Assembly: GCA_007988785.1 (NCBI GenBank)
Contig: BJUU01000014.1
Location: 1 to 64,000 of the forward strand
Origin: Agrococcus baldri
GTDB taxonomy: Bacteria > Actinomycetota > Actinomycetes > Actinomycetales > Microbacteriaceae
DNA length: 64,000 nt
Direction of reading: 5' to 3'
Position 1 is the first letter of the stretch, and each line of letters starts with the position of its first letter. A model generated the notes under the pieces. It ran no database searches and was not told the DNA's origin. It was given only the letters and a program-made list of their open reading frames with translations. Below are positions 1 through 8,199 of the stretch, piece after piece. A program made the position numbers and the translations under genes.

Positions 1-29
1 GCGCGGCCGCTCGCGCACGCGCGCCCTCA

Positions 30-35
30 TAGGCT
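30..35 (+). promoter_or_regulatory. -10 hexamer of a probable leaderless promoter for azlC
   Basis: TAGGCT fits the actinobacterial -10 pattern TAnnnT. It ends six bases before the GTG of azlC, and no purine-rich ribosome site lies between, so transcription probably begins at or next to the start codon. No convincing -35 can be judged because the window begins just upstream. This is inference from spacing only. Confidence 0.45.
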
Positions 36-41
36 GTTGCG

Positions 42-770
42 GTGCAGACGGATGCGGTGGGTCGCGCGTGGCGCGAGGGCCTGTCGGTCGTCGTGGCGAC
101 GAGCGCGTACGGGCTCTCGTTCGGCGCGCTCGCGGTCGCGAGCGGCCTCGACGTGTGGCAGACGATGGTGCTGAGCCTGCTGATGTTCTCGGGCGGCTCG
201 CAGTTCGCGTTCATCGGCGTGATCGCCGCCGGCGGCGGCATCGCCGGGGTCGCCAGCGCCGCCATGCTCGGCCTCCGCAACGCCCTGTACGGCATGAGCA
301 TGCGCAGGGTGGTGCAGCCGCGGCTCGCGATGACGCCCCTCGCGGCGCACGTCACGATCGACGAGTCGACGGCCGTGGCGCTCGCGCAGGCCGAGCCGCG
401 CGCGCAGCGCGTGGGCTTCTGGGTGACGGGGGTCGGCATCTTCCTCGGCTGGAACCTCGCGACCCTCGCCGGCGCGCTGCTGGGCGACCTGCTGGGCGAC
501 CCGAAGCAGTGGGGGCTCGACGCCGCAGCGGCGGCCGCGTTCGTAGGGCTGCTGTGGCCGAGGCTCAGGGCGCGGCAGGCGATCGCGGTCGCGGCCGCGA
601 GTGCCGTGCTCGCGGCCGCGCTGCTGCCCGTGGTGCCCTCCGGCACCCCGGTGATCCTGGCCGCCTCGGTGGGGGTCGTGGTGGGGCTGACGAACTGGTT
701 CGGCCCCCGGCACGATCCGGATCGGCCCGACGAGGGCGGCCCCGAGCACGCGGAGGGGCGGCGCGCATGA
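42..770 (+). CDS. azlC: AzlC family branched-chain amino acid exporter, large subunit
   Basis: This 242-residue membrane protein has the features of the AzlC family, the large subunit of the AzlC/AzlD two-component exporter of branched-chain amino acids (BrnFE type). Hydrophobic segments alternate along the whole length. The N-terminal region carries the family pattern ending SGGSQFAF near residues 50-58, followed by a glycine/alanine-rich stretch and the motif RNALYG near residue 80. The start is a GTG six bases after a TAGGCT hexamer, so the message may be leaderless. The stop overlaps the ATG of azlD (ATGA), indicating translational coupling. The last 25 residues are charged and probably cytoplasmic. 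Substrate specificity beyond branched-chain amino acids cannot be told from sequence. Confidence 0.88.
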   Translation: MQTDAVGRAWREGLSVVVATSAYGLSFGALAVASGLDVWQTMVLSLLMFSGGSQFAFIGVIAAGGGIAGVASAAMLGLRNALYGMSMRRVVQPRLAMTPLAAHVTIDESTAVALAQAEPRAQRVGFWVTGVGIFLGWNLATLAGALLGDLLGDPKQWGLDAAAAAAFVGLLWPRLRARQAIAVAAASAVLAAALLPVVPSGTPVILAASVGVVVGLTNWFGPRHDPDRPDEGGPEHAEGRRA

Positions 771-1081
771 CCCTCTGGCACCTCATCCTGCTGGCATCGA
801 TCGCGGTGCTGGCCATCAAGCTGATCGGCTACGCGGTGCCGCCGCGGCTGTTCGAGAAGCCGCGCCCGCGGCGCACGCTCGAGCTGCTCACCGTCTCGCT
901 GCTCGCCGGGCTCGTCGCGGTGCAGACGCTCGGCGGCGAGGGCGGCCTCGTGCTCGACGCGCGCATCCCCGCCGTATTGGTCGCCGCGGGCCTGTTCGCG
1001 GTGCGCGCGCCGTTCATCGTGGCCGTCGCGGTCGCCGCCGCGGTGGCCGCGCTGCTGCGGCAGCTGGCGGGCTTCGCCTGA
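767..1081 (+). CDS. azlD: AzlD family branched-chain amino acid exporter, small subunit
   Basis: A 104-residue, strongly hydrophobic protein with three to four membrane segments, the normal size for AzlD. AzlD pairs with AzlC to form a two-component exporter for branched-chain amino acids in the cytoplasmic membrane. The ATG overlaps the azlC stop by four bases, so the two subunits are almost certainly made from one transcript. The conserved positively charged patch between segments 1 and 2 (PPRLFEKPRPRR, about residues 24-35) agrees with the family. Assignment rests on size, hydrophobicity pattern and position after azlC. Confidence 0.82.
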   Translation: MTLWHLILLASIAVLAIKLIGYAVPPRLFEKPRPRRTLELLTVSLLAGLVAVQTLGGEGGLVLDARIPAVLVAAGLFAVRAPFIVAVAVAAAVAALLRQLAGFA

Positions 1082-1187
1082 GCCTCCCGCACGCCCCGCT
1101 GATTCGCTAGGGTGGGCGTCTCAGGCGGCGTCGGCCTTGCAGCTCGGCCCGGGTTCGGGCGGTGGGTTCGAGCACAGGCGTCGCCGC

Positions 1188-1193
1188 TATGCT
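1188..1193 (+). promoter_or_regulatory. Candidate -10 element for garA-ftsR
   Basis: TATGCT lies 45 bases upstream of the garA ATG in a 157-base intergenic region that otherwise holds no gene. A clear -35 is not visible. A good ribosome site (GGAGGA at about 1227-1232) precedes the ATG, so this message has a normal leader. Confidence 0.4.
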
Positions 1194-1238
1194 GAACGTC
1201 CGCCAGCGCCTGCTGGCCCAGTCGCGTGGAGGAAGCGC

Positions 1239-1679
1239 ATGACCGAGCACGACGCCGACGGCGAGAGCACCCAGTCCTGGGGTGACGACTACCGCGCGCA
1301 GCTCGCCGCGATGATCGAGGGCACCTCCGCGGAGGATCGCGAGGCCGTCGCCTCGCTGCCCTCCGGTTCGGCGATCCTGGTGGTGCGCCGCGGCCCGAAC
1401 GTCGGTGCGCGCTTCCTGCTCGACCAGGACTCCACGGTCGCCGGGCGCCACCCGGATGCCGACATCTTCCTCGACGACGTCACGGTCTCGCGCCGGCACG
1501 CGGAGTTCGCGCGCTCCGGCACCGCCTTCGAGCTGCGCGACTTGGGCTCGCTCAACGGCACGTACCACAACGGCGAGCGCGTCGAGTCGGTCGTGCTGCG
1601 CGACGGCGCCGAGGTGCAGGTGGGCAAGTTCCGCCTCACCTTCTACCGCTCGCGCCTCGACCTCGAGCCACGCGCGTGA
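1239..1679 (+). CDS. garA: FHA-domain regulator of the GarA/OdhI type
   Basis: This 146-residue protein is a close match in layout to mycobacterial GarA and corynebacterial OdhI. In those species the protein binds and inhibits the 2-oxoglutarate dehydrogenase complex, and in mycobacteria it also acts on glutamate enzymes; phosphorylation switches it off. A short N-terminal tail carries EST at residues 9-11, aligned with the ETT phospho-switch of GarA. The FHA domain occupies about residues 45-135, with the phospho-threonine-binding signatures GRHPDADI, SRRHAEF and LGSLNGTY. The residue equivalent to the PknG site is Ser rather than Thr. ATG 1239 is chosen over an upstream in-frame codon because GGAGGA precedes it and the GarA tail begins there. 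The stop overlaps the ftsR GTG. Confidence 0.9.
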   Translation: MTEHDADGESTQSWGDDYRAQLAAMIEGTSAEDREAVASLPSGSAILVVRRGPNVGARFLLDQDSTVAGRHPDADIFLDDVTVSRRHAEFARSGTAFELRDLGSLNGTYHNGERVESVVLRDGAEVQVGKFRLTFYRSRLDLEPRA

Positions 1680-2359
1680 GCGCACAGGCGGCGAGGAAGC
1701 AGGCCGGGCTCCTCTCCATCGGGCAGGTGCTCGCGAAGCTCGGCCCCGAGTTCCCCGACCTCTCGCCGTCGAAGCTGCGCTTCCTCGAGGATCAGGGGCT
1801 CATCTCGCCCCAGCGCACCGCATCCGGCTACCGAAAGTTCGACTCGGCCGATCTCGAGCGGCTGCGCTACATCCTCACGCTGCAGCGCGACCACTACCTG
1901 CCGCTCAAGGTCATCCTCGGCCACCTCGACGACATCGACGCCGGGCGCACGCCGCAGATCCCCGGCGCCAACGTGCGCGTCGAGGCGCCCTCCATCCTGG
2001 GCGCGGAGCGCAGGCTCTCGCGCGCAGAGCTGCAGGCCGAGGCGGGCGCCTCCAAGCAGCTGCTGGCCGACGCGATCTCCGCGCAGCTCGTGCCGGGCGC
2101 CGAGCCCTTCGGCGATGCGGCCGTGCAGTCGCTCAAGGCGCTCGTCGAGCTGCAGCGCTTCGGCATCGAGCCGCGGCACCTGCGCGGCATGCGCCAGTCG
2201 GCGCAGCGCGAGGCCGCGCTCATCGAGTCGGCGCTCAAGCCCATGCGGGGCCGCCGCGAGATCGGCAGCCAGGCCAAGGCGGCCGAGGCCGCGCGCGACC
2301 TCGCCGGCCAGATCCAGTCGGTGCGCGAGCTGCTCACGCGCGACGCGCTCGGCGCCTGA
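1676..2359 (+). CDS. ftsR: MerR-family transcriptional regulator FtsR
   Basis: A 227-residue MerR-type regulator. The N-terminal winged helix-turn-helix covers about residues 10-80 (PSKLRFLEDQGLISPQR, then YRKFDSADLERLRYI), followed by a long helical C-terminal region with no cysteine metal site. It sits directly after garA with a four-base overlap. This is the position of Rv1828 in mycobacteria and of ftsR after odhI in Corynebacterium glutamicum, where FtsR is described as an activator of ftsZ. The function is therefore inferred from family and synteny. The ftsZ gene is in the same window and has a dyad operator-like element upstream. Confidence 0.85.
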   Translation: MSAQAARKQAGLLSIGQVLAKLGPEFPDLSPSKLRFLEDQGLISPQRTASGYRKFDSADLERLRYILTLQRDHYLPLKVILGHLDDIDAGRTPQIPGANVRVEAPSILGAERRLSRAELQAEAGASKQLLADAISAQLVPGAEPFGDAAVQSLKALVELQRFGIEPRHLRGMRQSAQREAALIESALKPMRGRREIGSQAKAAEAARDLAGQIQSVRELLTRDALGA

Positions 2360-2474
2360 TCGCTGGCGCGTCCCTGTCGCTCGTGGGCGGCGGGGCGTAG
2401 ACTCGGCCCGACACGCCGCACCGATCGCGAGATGCACGGAGTCGGGGCGTCGGGTCGCTACGGTGGGGCCAACA

Positions 2475-2498
2475 CTCAACCACCACTTGAGGGTTGAG
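2475..2498. promoter_or_regulatory. Inverted repeat, candidate MerR-family operator
   Basis: A perfect 7-base inverted repeat, CTCAACC (2475-2481) and GGTTGAG (2492-2498), separated by ten bases, lies 24 bases upstream of the second MerR gene. The right arm GGTTGAG also appears in the dyad upstream of ftsZ (31836-31842). Such dyads are typical MerR binding sites. Which regulator binds (this gene product, FtsR, or both) is inference. Confidence 0.5.
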
Positions 2499-2522
2499 CC
2501 GAGCACAGCGGAGAGGACGGCC

Positions 2523-3098
2523 ATGCGCCACGGCGATGCAGACCAGAGCGGTACGCCTGACGGCGCCGCCCGCTACGACCTCGGCCTGCTGTTCACCGAC
2601 GGCCTCCCGCAGGAGGAGAGCGCGGTCGGCTACAAGGGCGCCATCGCCGCCGACGCCGCCGGCATCACCTACCGCCAGCTCGACTACTGGGCGCGCACGG
2701 GGCTCGTCGAGCCGACCGTCCGCTCGGCGAAGGGCTCCGGCAGCCAGCGCCTCTACTCCTTCCGCGACATCCTGGTGCTCAAGCTCGTCAAGCGGCTGCT
2801 CGACACCGGCATCTCGCTGCAGCAGATCCGCGTCGCCATCCAGCAGCTGCACGAGGCCGGCGTGCGCGACCTCACGCAGACCACCCTCATCTCCGACGGC
2901 GCGAGCGTCTACCTCTGCACCTCGAGCGACGAGGTCATCGACCTCCTGGGCCGCGGTCAGGGCGTGTTCGGCATCGCGGTCGGCAAGGTGCTGCGCGAGG
3001 TCGAGACGCAGCTCATCGAGCTCGAGGTGACCCCCGTCGAGCAGCAGCCGGTCGACGAGCTCGCCGCCCGCCGCGCGCGCAGGAGCCGCACCGCCTGA
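2523..3098 (+). CDS. MerR-family transcriptional regulator (Rv1830-like)
   Basis: A 191-residue MerR protein. The DNA-binding domain lies at about residues 33-105, with ITYRQLDYWARTGLVEP as recognition region and SQRLYSFRDILVLKLVKRLL following. The C-terminal part contains VFGIAVGKVLREVE and resembles mycobacterial Rv1830, which stands two genes after the FtsR homologue. The intervening nuclease gene of mycobacteria (Rv1829) is absent here. The ATG is chosen because GGAGAGG sits 7-13 bases upstream, although the frame stays open further back through ftsR. It probably has its own promoter with an autoregulatory dyad at 2475-2498. The regulon is unknown from sequence. Confidence 0.82.
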   Translation: MRHGDADQSGTPDGAARYDLGLLFTDGLPQEESAVGYKGAIAADAAGITYRQLDYWARTGLVEPTVRSAKGSGSQRLYSFRDILVLKLVKRLLDTGISLQQIRVAIQQLHEAGVRDLTQTTLISDGASVYLCTSSDEVIDLLGRGQGVFGIAVGKVLREVETQLIELEVTPVEQQPVDELAARRARRSRTA

Positions 3099-3124
3099 GG
3101 CCCCCTCGGGGTGCGCCTGCACGC

Positions 3125-3793
3125 ATGAGCGCCGGTGGCGAGCGACTGCGCCTCGCGCTGCCCTTCACGGGCCTCTGGCGCGCCGAGTTGAGCCCGGCGA
3201 CGCGGGTGCCGAGCCACGGCACGCACCGCTTCGGGCTGACCTACGCGGTCGACTTCGTGCACGTCGACGAGCGCGGCCGCTCGGCGCCCCGCACGGCGCG
3301 CTCGCTGCTCGCGGTCGAGCCGGCCGAGCGATTCCTGGGCTTCGGCCGGCCCGTCCTGGCGCCCGCCGCCGGGGTGGTGGTCGAGACGCACGACGGCGAG
3401 GCGGATGCGGGCGGTCGCCGCTCGCCGCTCACCCTCGTGCCGTACGCGCTCGGCCAGGCGGGCAGGCTGCGGCAGGGGCTCGACGCGATCACCGGCAACC
3501 GCGTCGTCATCGCGCTCGCCTCGCAAGGGCCGTTCGTCGCCATGCTGCACCTGCGCCGCGGCTCGCTCCGCGTGCGCGCCGGCGACCGGGTGGCCGCGGG
3601 GGAGCAGGTGGCCGAGTGCGGCGGCTCCGGCAACTCGACAGAGCCGCACCTGCACCTGCAGGTGACCGACTCGCTCGACTGGCCGAGCGCATCCGGCATC
3701 GCCTTCGAGCTCGGGCCCTACCGCCGCGCGCAGGACGGGGTCGTGGTCGAGCGCGGCATGCCCCGCAGCGGCGAGCGCATCGCCTCGCTCTGA
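3125..3793 (+). CDS. M23-family (LytM-type) metallopeptidase
   Basis: This 222-residue protein carries the metal ligands of M23 peptidases. A first region, HRFGLTYAVDF at about residues 32-42, holds the His and Asp ligands. A glycine-rich core follows (GNRVVIA, MLHLRRGSLRV), and the closing motif EPHLHLQ is near residue 178. M23 enzymes usually cut peptidoglycan peptide bridges, but no signal peptide or membrane segment is visible, so export or a cell wall role is not shown. It follows the second MerR gene by 26 bases and could share its transcript. It converges on the ParA gene with a 22-base gap. Confidence 0.75.
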   Translation: MSAGGERLRLALPFTGLWRAELSPATRVPSHGTHRFGLTYAVDFVHVDERGRSAPRTARSLLAVEPAERFLGFGRPVLAPAAGVVVETHDGEADAGGRRSPLTLVPYALGQAGRLRQGLDAITGNRVVIALASQGPFVAMLHLRRGSLRVRAGDRVAAGEQVAECGGSGNSTEPHLHLQVTDSLDWPSASGIAFELGPYRRAQDGVVVERGMPRSGERIASL

Positions 3794-3815
3794 GGCGGCC
3801 GGGGCAGAGCCCGGG

Positions 3816-4730
3816 CTAGGCCTTGGGCTTGGGCGTCTCGCCGTCGCCCTCGGGGGCCTCGGCCTCCTCGAGCTCGGCGGCTGCCGTGGCGTCGACGGCG
3901 GCCGTGGGCGCAGGGACCTTGCGGCCGGAGGCGGCCTCGTCGCCCGCGCGACCGGCGGAGGTCAGCACGAGCTGCAGCAGCTCGTCGAACTGCAGCGCCA
4001 TCTCCTGCGCGCCCTCGCCGGGCCACACGTGCAGCGGCCGTGCCGCGCCCTGCGCCTGCTGCATCGAGGTGCGCTCCGGCAGCACGGCGTCGAGCACGAG
4101 CGGCCCGAACATGTCCTTGAGCTCCTGGATGCGGTACTGGTGCTCGAGCGACTGGGGCCGGGCGCGGTTCACGACGATGCCGAGCGGCTGCAGGCGCGGG
4201 CTGAGGCCGCGGCGGATCTCCTCGATCGCGCGCAGCGCGCGGTCGGCGGCCGCGACCGAGAACAGGCCGGGCTCGGTCACGACCAGCACCCGGTCGGAGG
4301 CCGCCCAGGCCGTGCGGGTGAGCGCGTTGAGCGAGGGGGCGCAGTCGACCAGGACGAGGTCGTAGTCGTTCTCGACGGTCGTGAGGGCCGTCTCGAGCTT
4401 CCAGATGTCCTTGATGGTCGGGTGCGGGCCGTCGAAGTTGATCGCGGAGGGGCTGCCGATGAGCACGTCGATGGTGCCGCCGTGGCCCTGCGTCCATCCC
4501 GAGGGCGAGATCGCCTGCTGGACGACCTTGTCCTTCGGGTTCGAGAGCACATCCGCGATGTTGAGGCGGCCCTCGATCTCGATGTCCATGCCGGTCGAGG
4601 CATCGGACTGCGGGTCGAGGTCGACCACCAGAGTGCGGAGGCCCTTCGCGAATGCGGCGGAGGCGAGACCGAGCGTCACCGTGGTCTTGCCGACGCCGCC
4701 CTTGAGCGAGCTGATCGAGAGTACGTGCAC
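3816..4730 (-). CDS. ParA/MinD-like P-loop ATPase
   Basis: A 304-residue deviant-Walker ATPase. The protein opens with MHVLSISSLKGGVGKTTVTL, a complete ParA Walker A with the signature lysine. Switch I is near DLDPQSDAST (residues 36-45) and Walker B is VLVDCAPS near residue 115. The C-terminal 55 residues are Ala/Glu/Pro-rich and unlike the core. No parB or parS partner is adjacent, so this is probably an orphan ParA acting in positioning rather than the chromosomal ParA. The GTG at 4730 is chosen because the family N-terminus starts there and TAGGCT sits eight bases upstream on this strand, which suggests a leaderless message divergent from pyc. Confidence 0.85.
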   Translation of the reverse strand: MHVLSISSLKGGVGKTTVTLGLASAAFAKGLRTLVVDLDPQSDASTGMDIEIEGRLNIADVLSNPKDKVVQQAISPSGWTQGHGGTIDVLIGSPSAINFDGPHPTIKDIWKLETALTTVENDYDLVLVDCAPSLNALTRTAWAASDRVLVVTEPGLFSVAAADRALRAIEEIRRGLSPRLQPLGIVVNRARPQSLEHQYRIQELKDMFGPLVLDAVLPERTSMQQAQGAARPLHVWPGEGAQEMALQFDELLQLVLTSAGRAGDEAASGRKVPAPTAAVDATAAAELEEAEAPEGDGETPKPKA

Positions 4731-4738
4731 GGCGGCCA

Positions 4739-4757
4739 AGCCTAGCGGCACTAGATT
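4739..4757. promoter_or_regulatory. Divergent promoter region between the ParA gene and pyc
   Basis: On the minus strand TAGGCT (4744-4739) ends eight bases before the ParA GTG. On the plus strand TAGATT (4752-4757) lies 37 bases before the pyc ATG. The two candidate -10 elements are only seven bases apart, so the two promoters would compete. Seen by eye; not supported by a clear -35. Confidence 0.4.
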
Positions 4758-4794
4758 GGATCGGACGCGCCGCCACACCCCGAAGGGTTCCTGC

Positions 4795-7700
4795 ATGTTC
4801 CAGAAGCTGCTCGTAGCCAACCGCGGCGAGATCGCGATCCGCGCCTTCCGCGCCGCCAATGAGCTGGGGGTGAAGACGGTCGCCGTCTTCGCGCACGAGG
4901 ATCGCAACTCGCTGCACTGCCAGAAGGCCGACGAGGCCTACCAGATCGGCGAGCCGGGCCGCCCGGTGCGCGCCTACCTGACGGTGAGCGAGATCATCCG
5001 GGTCGCGAAGGACGCCGGCGCCGACGCGATCTACCCCGGCTACGGCTTCCTGAGCGAGAACCCCGAGCTCGCCACCGCCGCGGCCGCGGCCGGCATCACC
5101 TTCGTCGGGCCCGGCCCCTCGGTGCTCGCCATGGCCGGCAACAAGGTGACGGCCAAGGAGCACGCGATCGCCGCGGGCGTGCCGGTGCTCGCGTCGACCC
5201 CCGCGACGACCGACCTCGACGTGCTGCTCGCGGGCGCCGACGAGATCGGCTTCCCGGTCTTCTGCAAGGCCGTTGCCGGCGGCGGCGGCCGTGGGATGCG
5301 CCTGGTGCAGCGGCGCGAGGATCTGCGGGATGCGCTCGAGGCCGCGATGCGCGAGGCCGACAGCGCCTTCGGCGACGCCACGATGTTCATCGAGCAGGCC
5401 GTCGTGCGACCGCGGCACATCGAGGTGCAGATCCTCGCCGACGCCTCGGGCGAGACGGTGCACCTGTTCGAGCGCGACTGCTCGGTGCAGCGCCGCCACC
5501 AGAAGGTCGTCGAGCTCGCGCCCGCCCCCAACCTCAGCGAGGAGCAGCGCACGGCGATGTACCGCGACGCGATCGCCTTCGCGAAGTCGATCGACTACGT
5601 CAACGCCGGCACGGTCGAGTTCCTGCTCGACACCGCGGGCGAGCGCGCCGGCCAGCACGTGTTCATCGAGATGAACCCGCGCATCCAGGTCGAGCACACC
5701 GTCACGGAGGAGATCACCGACGTCGACCTGGTCGCGAGCCAGATCCGCATCGCGGCCGGCGAGTCGCTCGCCGAGCTCGGCCTCACGCAGGATCGCATCG
5801 AGATGCACGGCGCCGCGCTGCAGTGCCGCGTCACCACCGAGAACCCCGCCGACGGCTTCCGGCCCGACACGGGCCGCATCACCGCCTACCGCTCGCCGGG
5901 CGGCGCGGGCGTGCGCCTCGACGGCGGCACCATCAACCCCGGCACCGAGGTCAGCCCGCACTTCGACTCGATGCTCGCGAAGGTCACGTGCCGCGGCCGC
6001 GACCTCGACACGGCCATCCGCCGCGCCCACCGCGCGGTGAGCGAGTTCCGCATCCGCGGCGTCGCCAGCAACATCCCGTTCCTGCTGAACCTGCTCGAGA
6101 GCGACGAGTTCCGCGCCGGCGACGTCTCGACGCACTTCATCGACGAGCACCCGGAGCTCACGCGCATCAACCCGCCGAAGGACCGCGCCTCCAAGGTGCT
6201 CGCGTGGCTCGCCGACGTCACCGTCAACAAGCCCAACGGCACCGCCGACGGCGCCATCAACCCGGCCATCAAGCTGCCGGCGATCGACCTCGACGCGCCC
6301 GCGCCCGACGGCGAGCGGCAGCGGCTGCTCGAGCTCGGCCCCGCCGGCTGGGCGAAGGCGCTGCGCGAGCGCTCCTCGCTCGCCGTCACCGAGACCACCT
6401 TCCGCGACGCGCACCAGTCGCTGCTCGCCACCCGGGTGCGCACCGCCGACCTCGTCGCGGTCGCGCCGCACGTGGCGCGCATGACGCCGCAGCTGCTGTC
6501 GATGGAGGCCTGGGGCGGCGCCACCTACGACGTGGCGCTGCGGTTCCTGGGGGAGGACCCGTGGGAGCGGCTCGCCCGCATCCGCGAGGCGATGCCGAAC
6601 GTGCCGCTGCAGATGCTGCTGCGCGGCCGCAACACCGTCGGCTACACGCCCTACCCGACCGAGGTGACGGATGCGTTCGTCGACGAGGCGGCCGCGACCG
6701 GCATCGACGTCTTCCGCATCTTCGACGCGCTCAACGACGTCGACCAGATGCGGCCGGCGATCGACGCCGTGCTCGGCACCGGCTCGACGGTCGCGGAGGT
6801 CGCGCTCTGCTACACGGGCGACCTGCTGGACCCGGCGGAGGATCTCTACACGCTCGACTACTACCTGCGGCTGGCCGAGCGCATCGTCGACGCGGGCGCG
6901 CACGTGCTCGCGATCAAGGACATGGCGGGGCTGCTGCGCGCGGGCGCCGCGTCGAAGCTCGTGGCGGCGCTGCGCGAGCGCTTCGACCTGCCCGTGCACC
7001 TGCACACGCACGACACCGCCGGCGGACAGCTGGCCACCCTGCTCGCGGCCTCCGCCGCGGGCGTCGACGCGGTCGACGTGGCGAGCGCCGCGATGTCGGG
7101 CACCACGAGCCAGCCCTCGCTCTCGGCGCTCGTCGCGGCCGTCGCGCACACCGAGCGCGACACCGGGCTCGACCTGCAGGCCGTGAGCGACCTCGAGCCC
7201 TACTGGGAGGCGGTGCGCCGCCTCTACAAGCCCTTCGAGTCGGGCCTGCCCGGCCCCACCGGGCGCGTCTACCACCACGAGATCCCGGGCGGGCAGCTCT
7301 CGAACCTTCGGCAGCAGGCGATCGCGCTCGGCCTCGCCGACGACTTCGAGAAGATCGAGGACTGGTACGCCGCCGCCTCGCGCATCCTGGGCCGCCCGAC
7401 GAAGGTGACGCCCTCCTCGAAGGTCGTCGGCGACCTCGCGCTGCAGCTCGTCGCGCAGGGCGTCGACCCCGACGACTTCGAGCAGAACCCGCGCAAGTAC
7501 GACATCCCCGACTCGGTGATCGGGTTCATGGCGGGCGAGCTGGGCGACCTGCCCGGCGGCTGGCCGGAGCCATTCCGCTCGAAGGTGCTCGAGGGGCGCG
7601 AGGTCGACATCTCGGTGCAGCCGATCGAGCCCGAGCAGGCAGCGCGACTGACCACGCCCGGCCCCGACCGCCAGCACGCGCTCAACGAGCTGCTCTTCGC

Positions 7701-8199
7701 CGGCCCGACGAAGGCCTTCGACGAGAGCCGGCGCCTCTACGGCGACCTCTCGGTGGTCGATACGATCGACTACCTCTACGGCATGCAGCAGGGCGAGGAG
7801 CACCAGGTCGGCATCGGCCGCGGCGTCACGCTCAACGTCGAGCTCGAGGCGGTCGGCCAGCCCGACGACGACGGCATGGTCACGGTCATGACGGTGCTGG
7901 GCGGCCAGCTGCGCCCCGTCTACGTGCGCGATCGCTCGGTGCAGGTCGACAAGCCGCAGGTCGAGAAGGCGGATGCGCAGGTCGCCGGCCAGGTCGCGGC
8001 CCCGTTCGCGGGTGCGGTCACCGTGAAGGTCGCGGAGGGCGACGTGCTGGCCGCCGGCGACGCCGTCGCGACCATCGAGGCGATGAAGATGGAGGCCGCC
8101 ATCACCACCCCCGTCGCGGGCACCGTGCAGCGCCTCGCGCTCACGGGCACCACGCCCGTCGAGGCTGGCGACCTCATCGTGGTGGTGCAGCCGGCATGA
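4795..8199 (+). CDS. pyc: Pyruvate carboxylase
   Basis: A 1134-residue single-chain pyruvate carboxylase, the usual full length. It makes oxaloacetate from pyruvate, bicarbonate and ATP, replenishing the citric acid cycle. Domains run in order. The biotin carboxylase spans residues 1-450, with GGGGRGMR in the ATP-grasp loop and EMNPRIQVEHTVTE. The carboxyltransferase begins at about residue 530 with TFRDAHQSLLATRVRT, the pyruvate-binding region. The C-terminal biotin carrier has its lysine in EAMKMEA, about 35 residues from the end. The ATG at 4795 fits the canonical start FQKLLVANRGEIA and has AAGGG upstream. Its stop overlaps the start of the deformylase gene. Confidence 0.97.
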   Translation: MFQKLLVANRGEIAIRAFRAANELGVKTVAVFAHEDRNSLHCQKADEAYQIGEPGRPVRAYLTVSEIIRVAKDAGADAIYPGYGFLSENPELATAAAAAGITFVGPGPSVLAMAGNKVTAKEHAIAAGVPVLASTPATTDLDVLLAGADEIGFPVFCKAVAGGGGRGMRLVQRREDLRDALEAAMREADSAFGDATMFIEQAVVRPRHIEVQILADASGETVHLFERDCSVQRRHQKVVELAPAPNLSEEQRTAMYRDAIAFAKSIDYVNAGTVEFLLDTAGERAGQHVFIEMNPRIQVEHTVTEEITDVDLVASQIRIAAGESLAELGLTQDRIEMHGAALQCRVTTENPADGFRPDTGRITAYRSPGGAGVRLDGGTINPGTEVSPHFDSMLAKVTCRGRDLDTAIRRAHRAVSEFRIRGVASNIPFLLNLLESDEFRAGDVSTHFIDEHPELTRINPPKDRASKVLAWLADVTVNKPNGTADGAINPAIKLPAIDLDAPAPDGERQRLLELGPAGWAKALRERSSLAVTETTFRDAHQSLLATRVRTADLVAVAPHVARMTPQLLSMEAWGGATYDVALRFLGEDPWERLARIREAMPNVPLQMLLRGRNTVGYTPYPTEVTDAFVDEAAATGIDVFRIFDALNDVDQMRPAIDAVLGTGSTVAEVALCYTGDLLDPAEDLYTLDYYLRLAERIVDAGAHVLAIKDMAGLLRAGAASKLVAALRERFDLPVHLHTHDTAGGQLATLLAASAAGVDAVDVASAAMSGTTSQPSLSALVAAVAHTERDTGLDLQAVSDLEPYWEAVRRLYKPFESGLPGPTGRVYHHEIPGGQLSNLRQQAIALGLADDFEKIEDWYAAASRILGRPTKVTPSSKVVGDLALQLVAQGVDPDDFEQNPRKYDIPDSVIGFMAGELGDLPGGWPEPFRSKVLEGREVDISVQPIEPEQAARLTTPGPDRQHALNELLFAGPTKAFDESRRLYGDLSVVDTIDYLYGMQQGEEHQVGIGRGVTLNVELEAVGQPDDDGMVTVMTVLGGQLRPVYVRDRSVQVDKPQVEKADAQVAGQVAAPFAGAVTVKVAEGDVLAAGDAVATIEAMKMEAAITTPVAGTVQRLALTGTTPVEAGDLIVVVQPA

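Noticed and set aside
3718-7803. A 1361-codon open frame on the minus strand opposite pyruvate carboxylase and the ParA gene.
   Set aside because: It is the antisense shadow of real genes in GC-rich DNA: the product is low-complexity Arg/Ala/Gly/His with no family motif, while pyc and the ParA gene have complete motifs.
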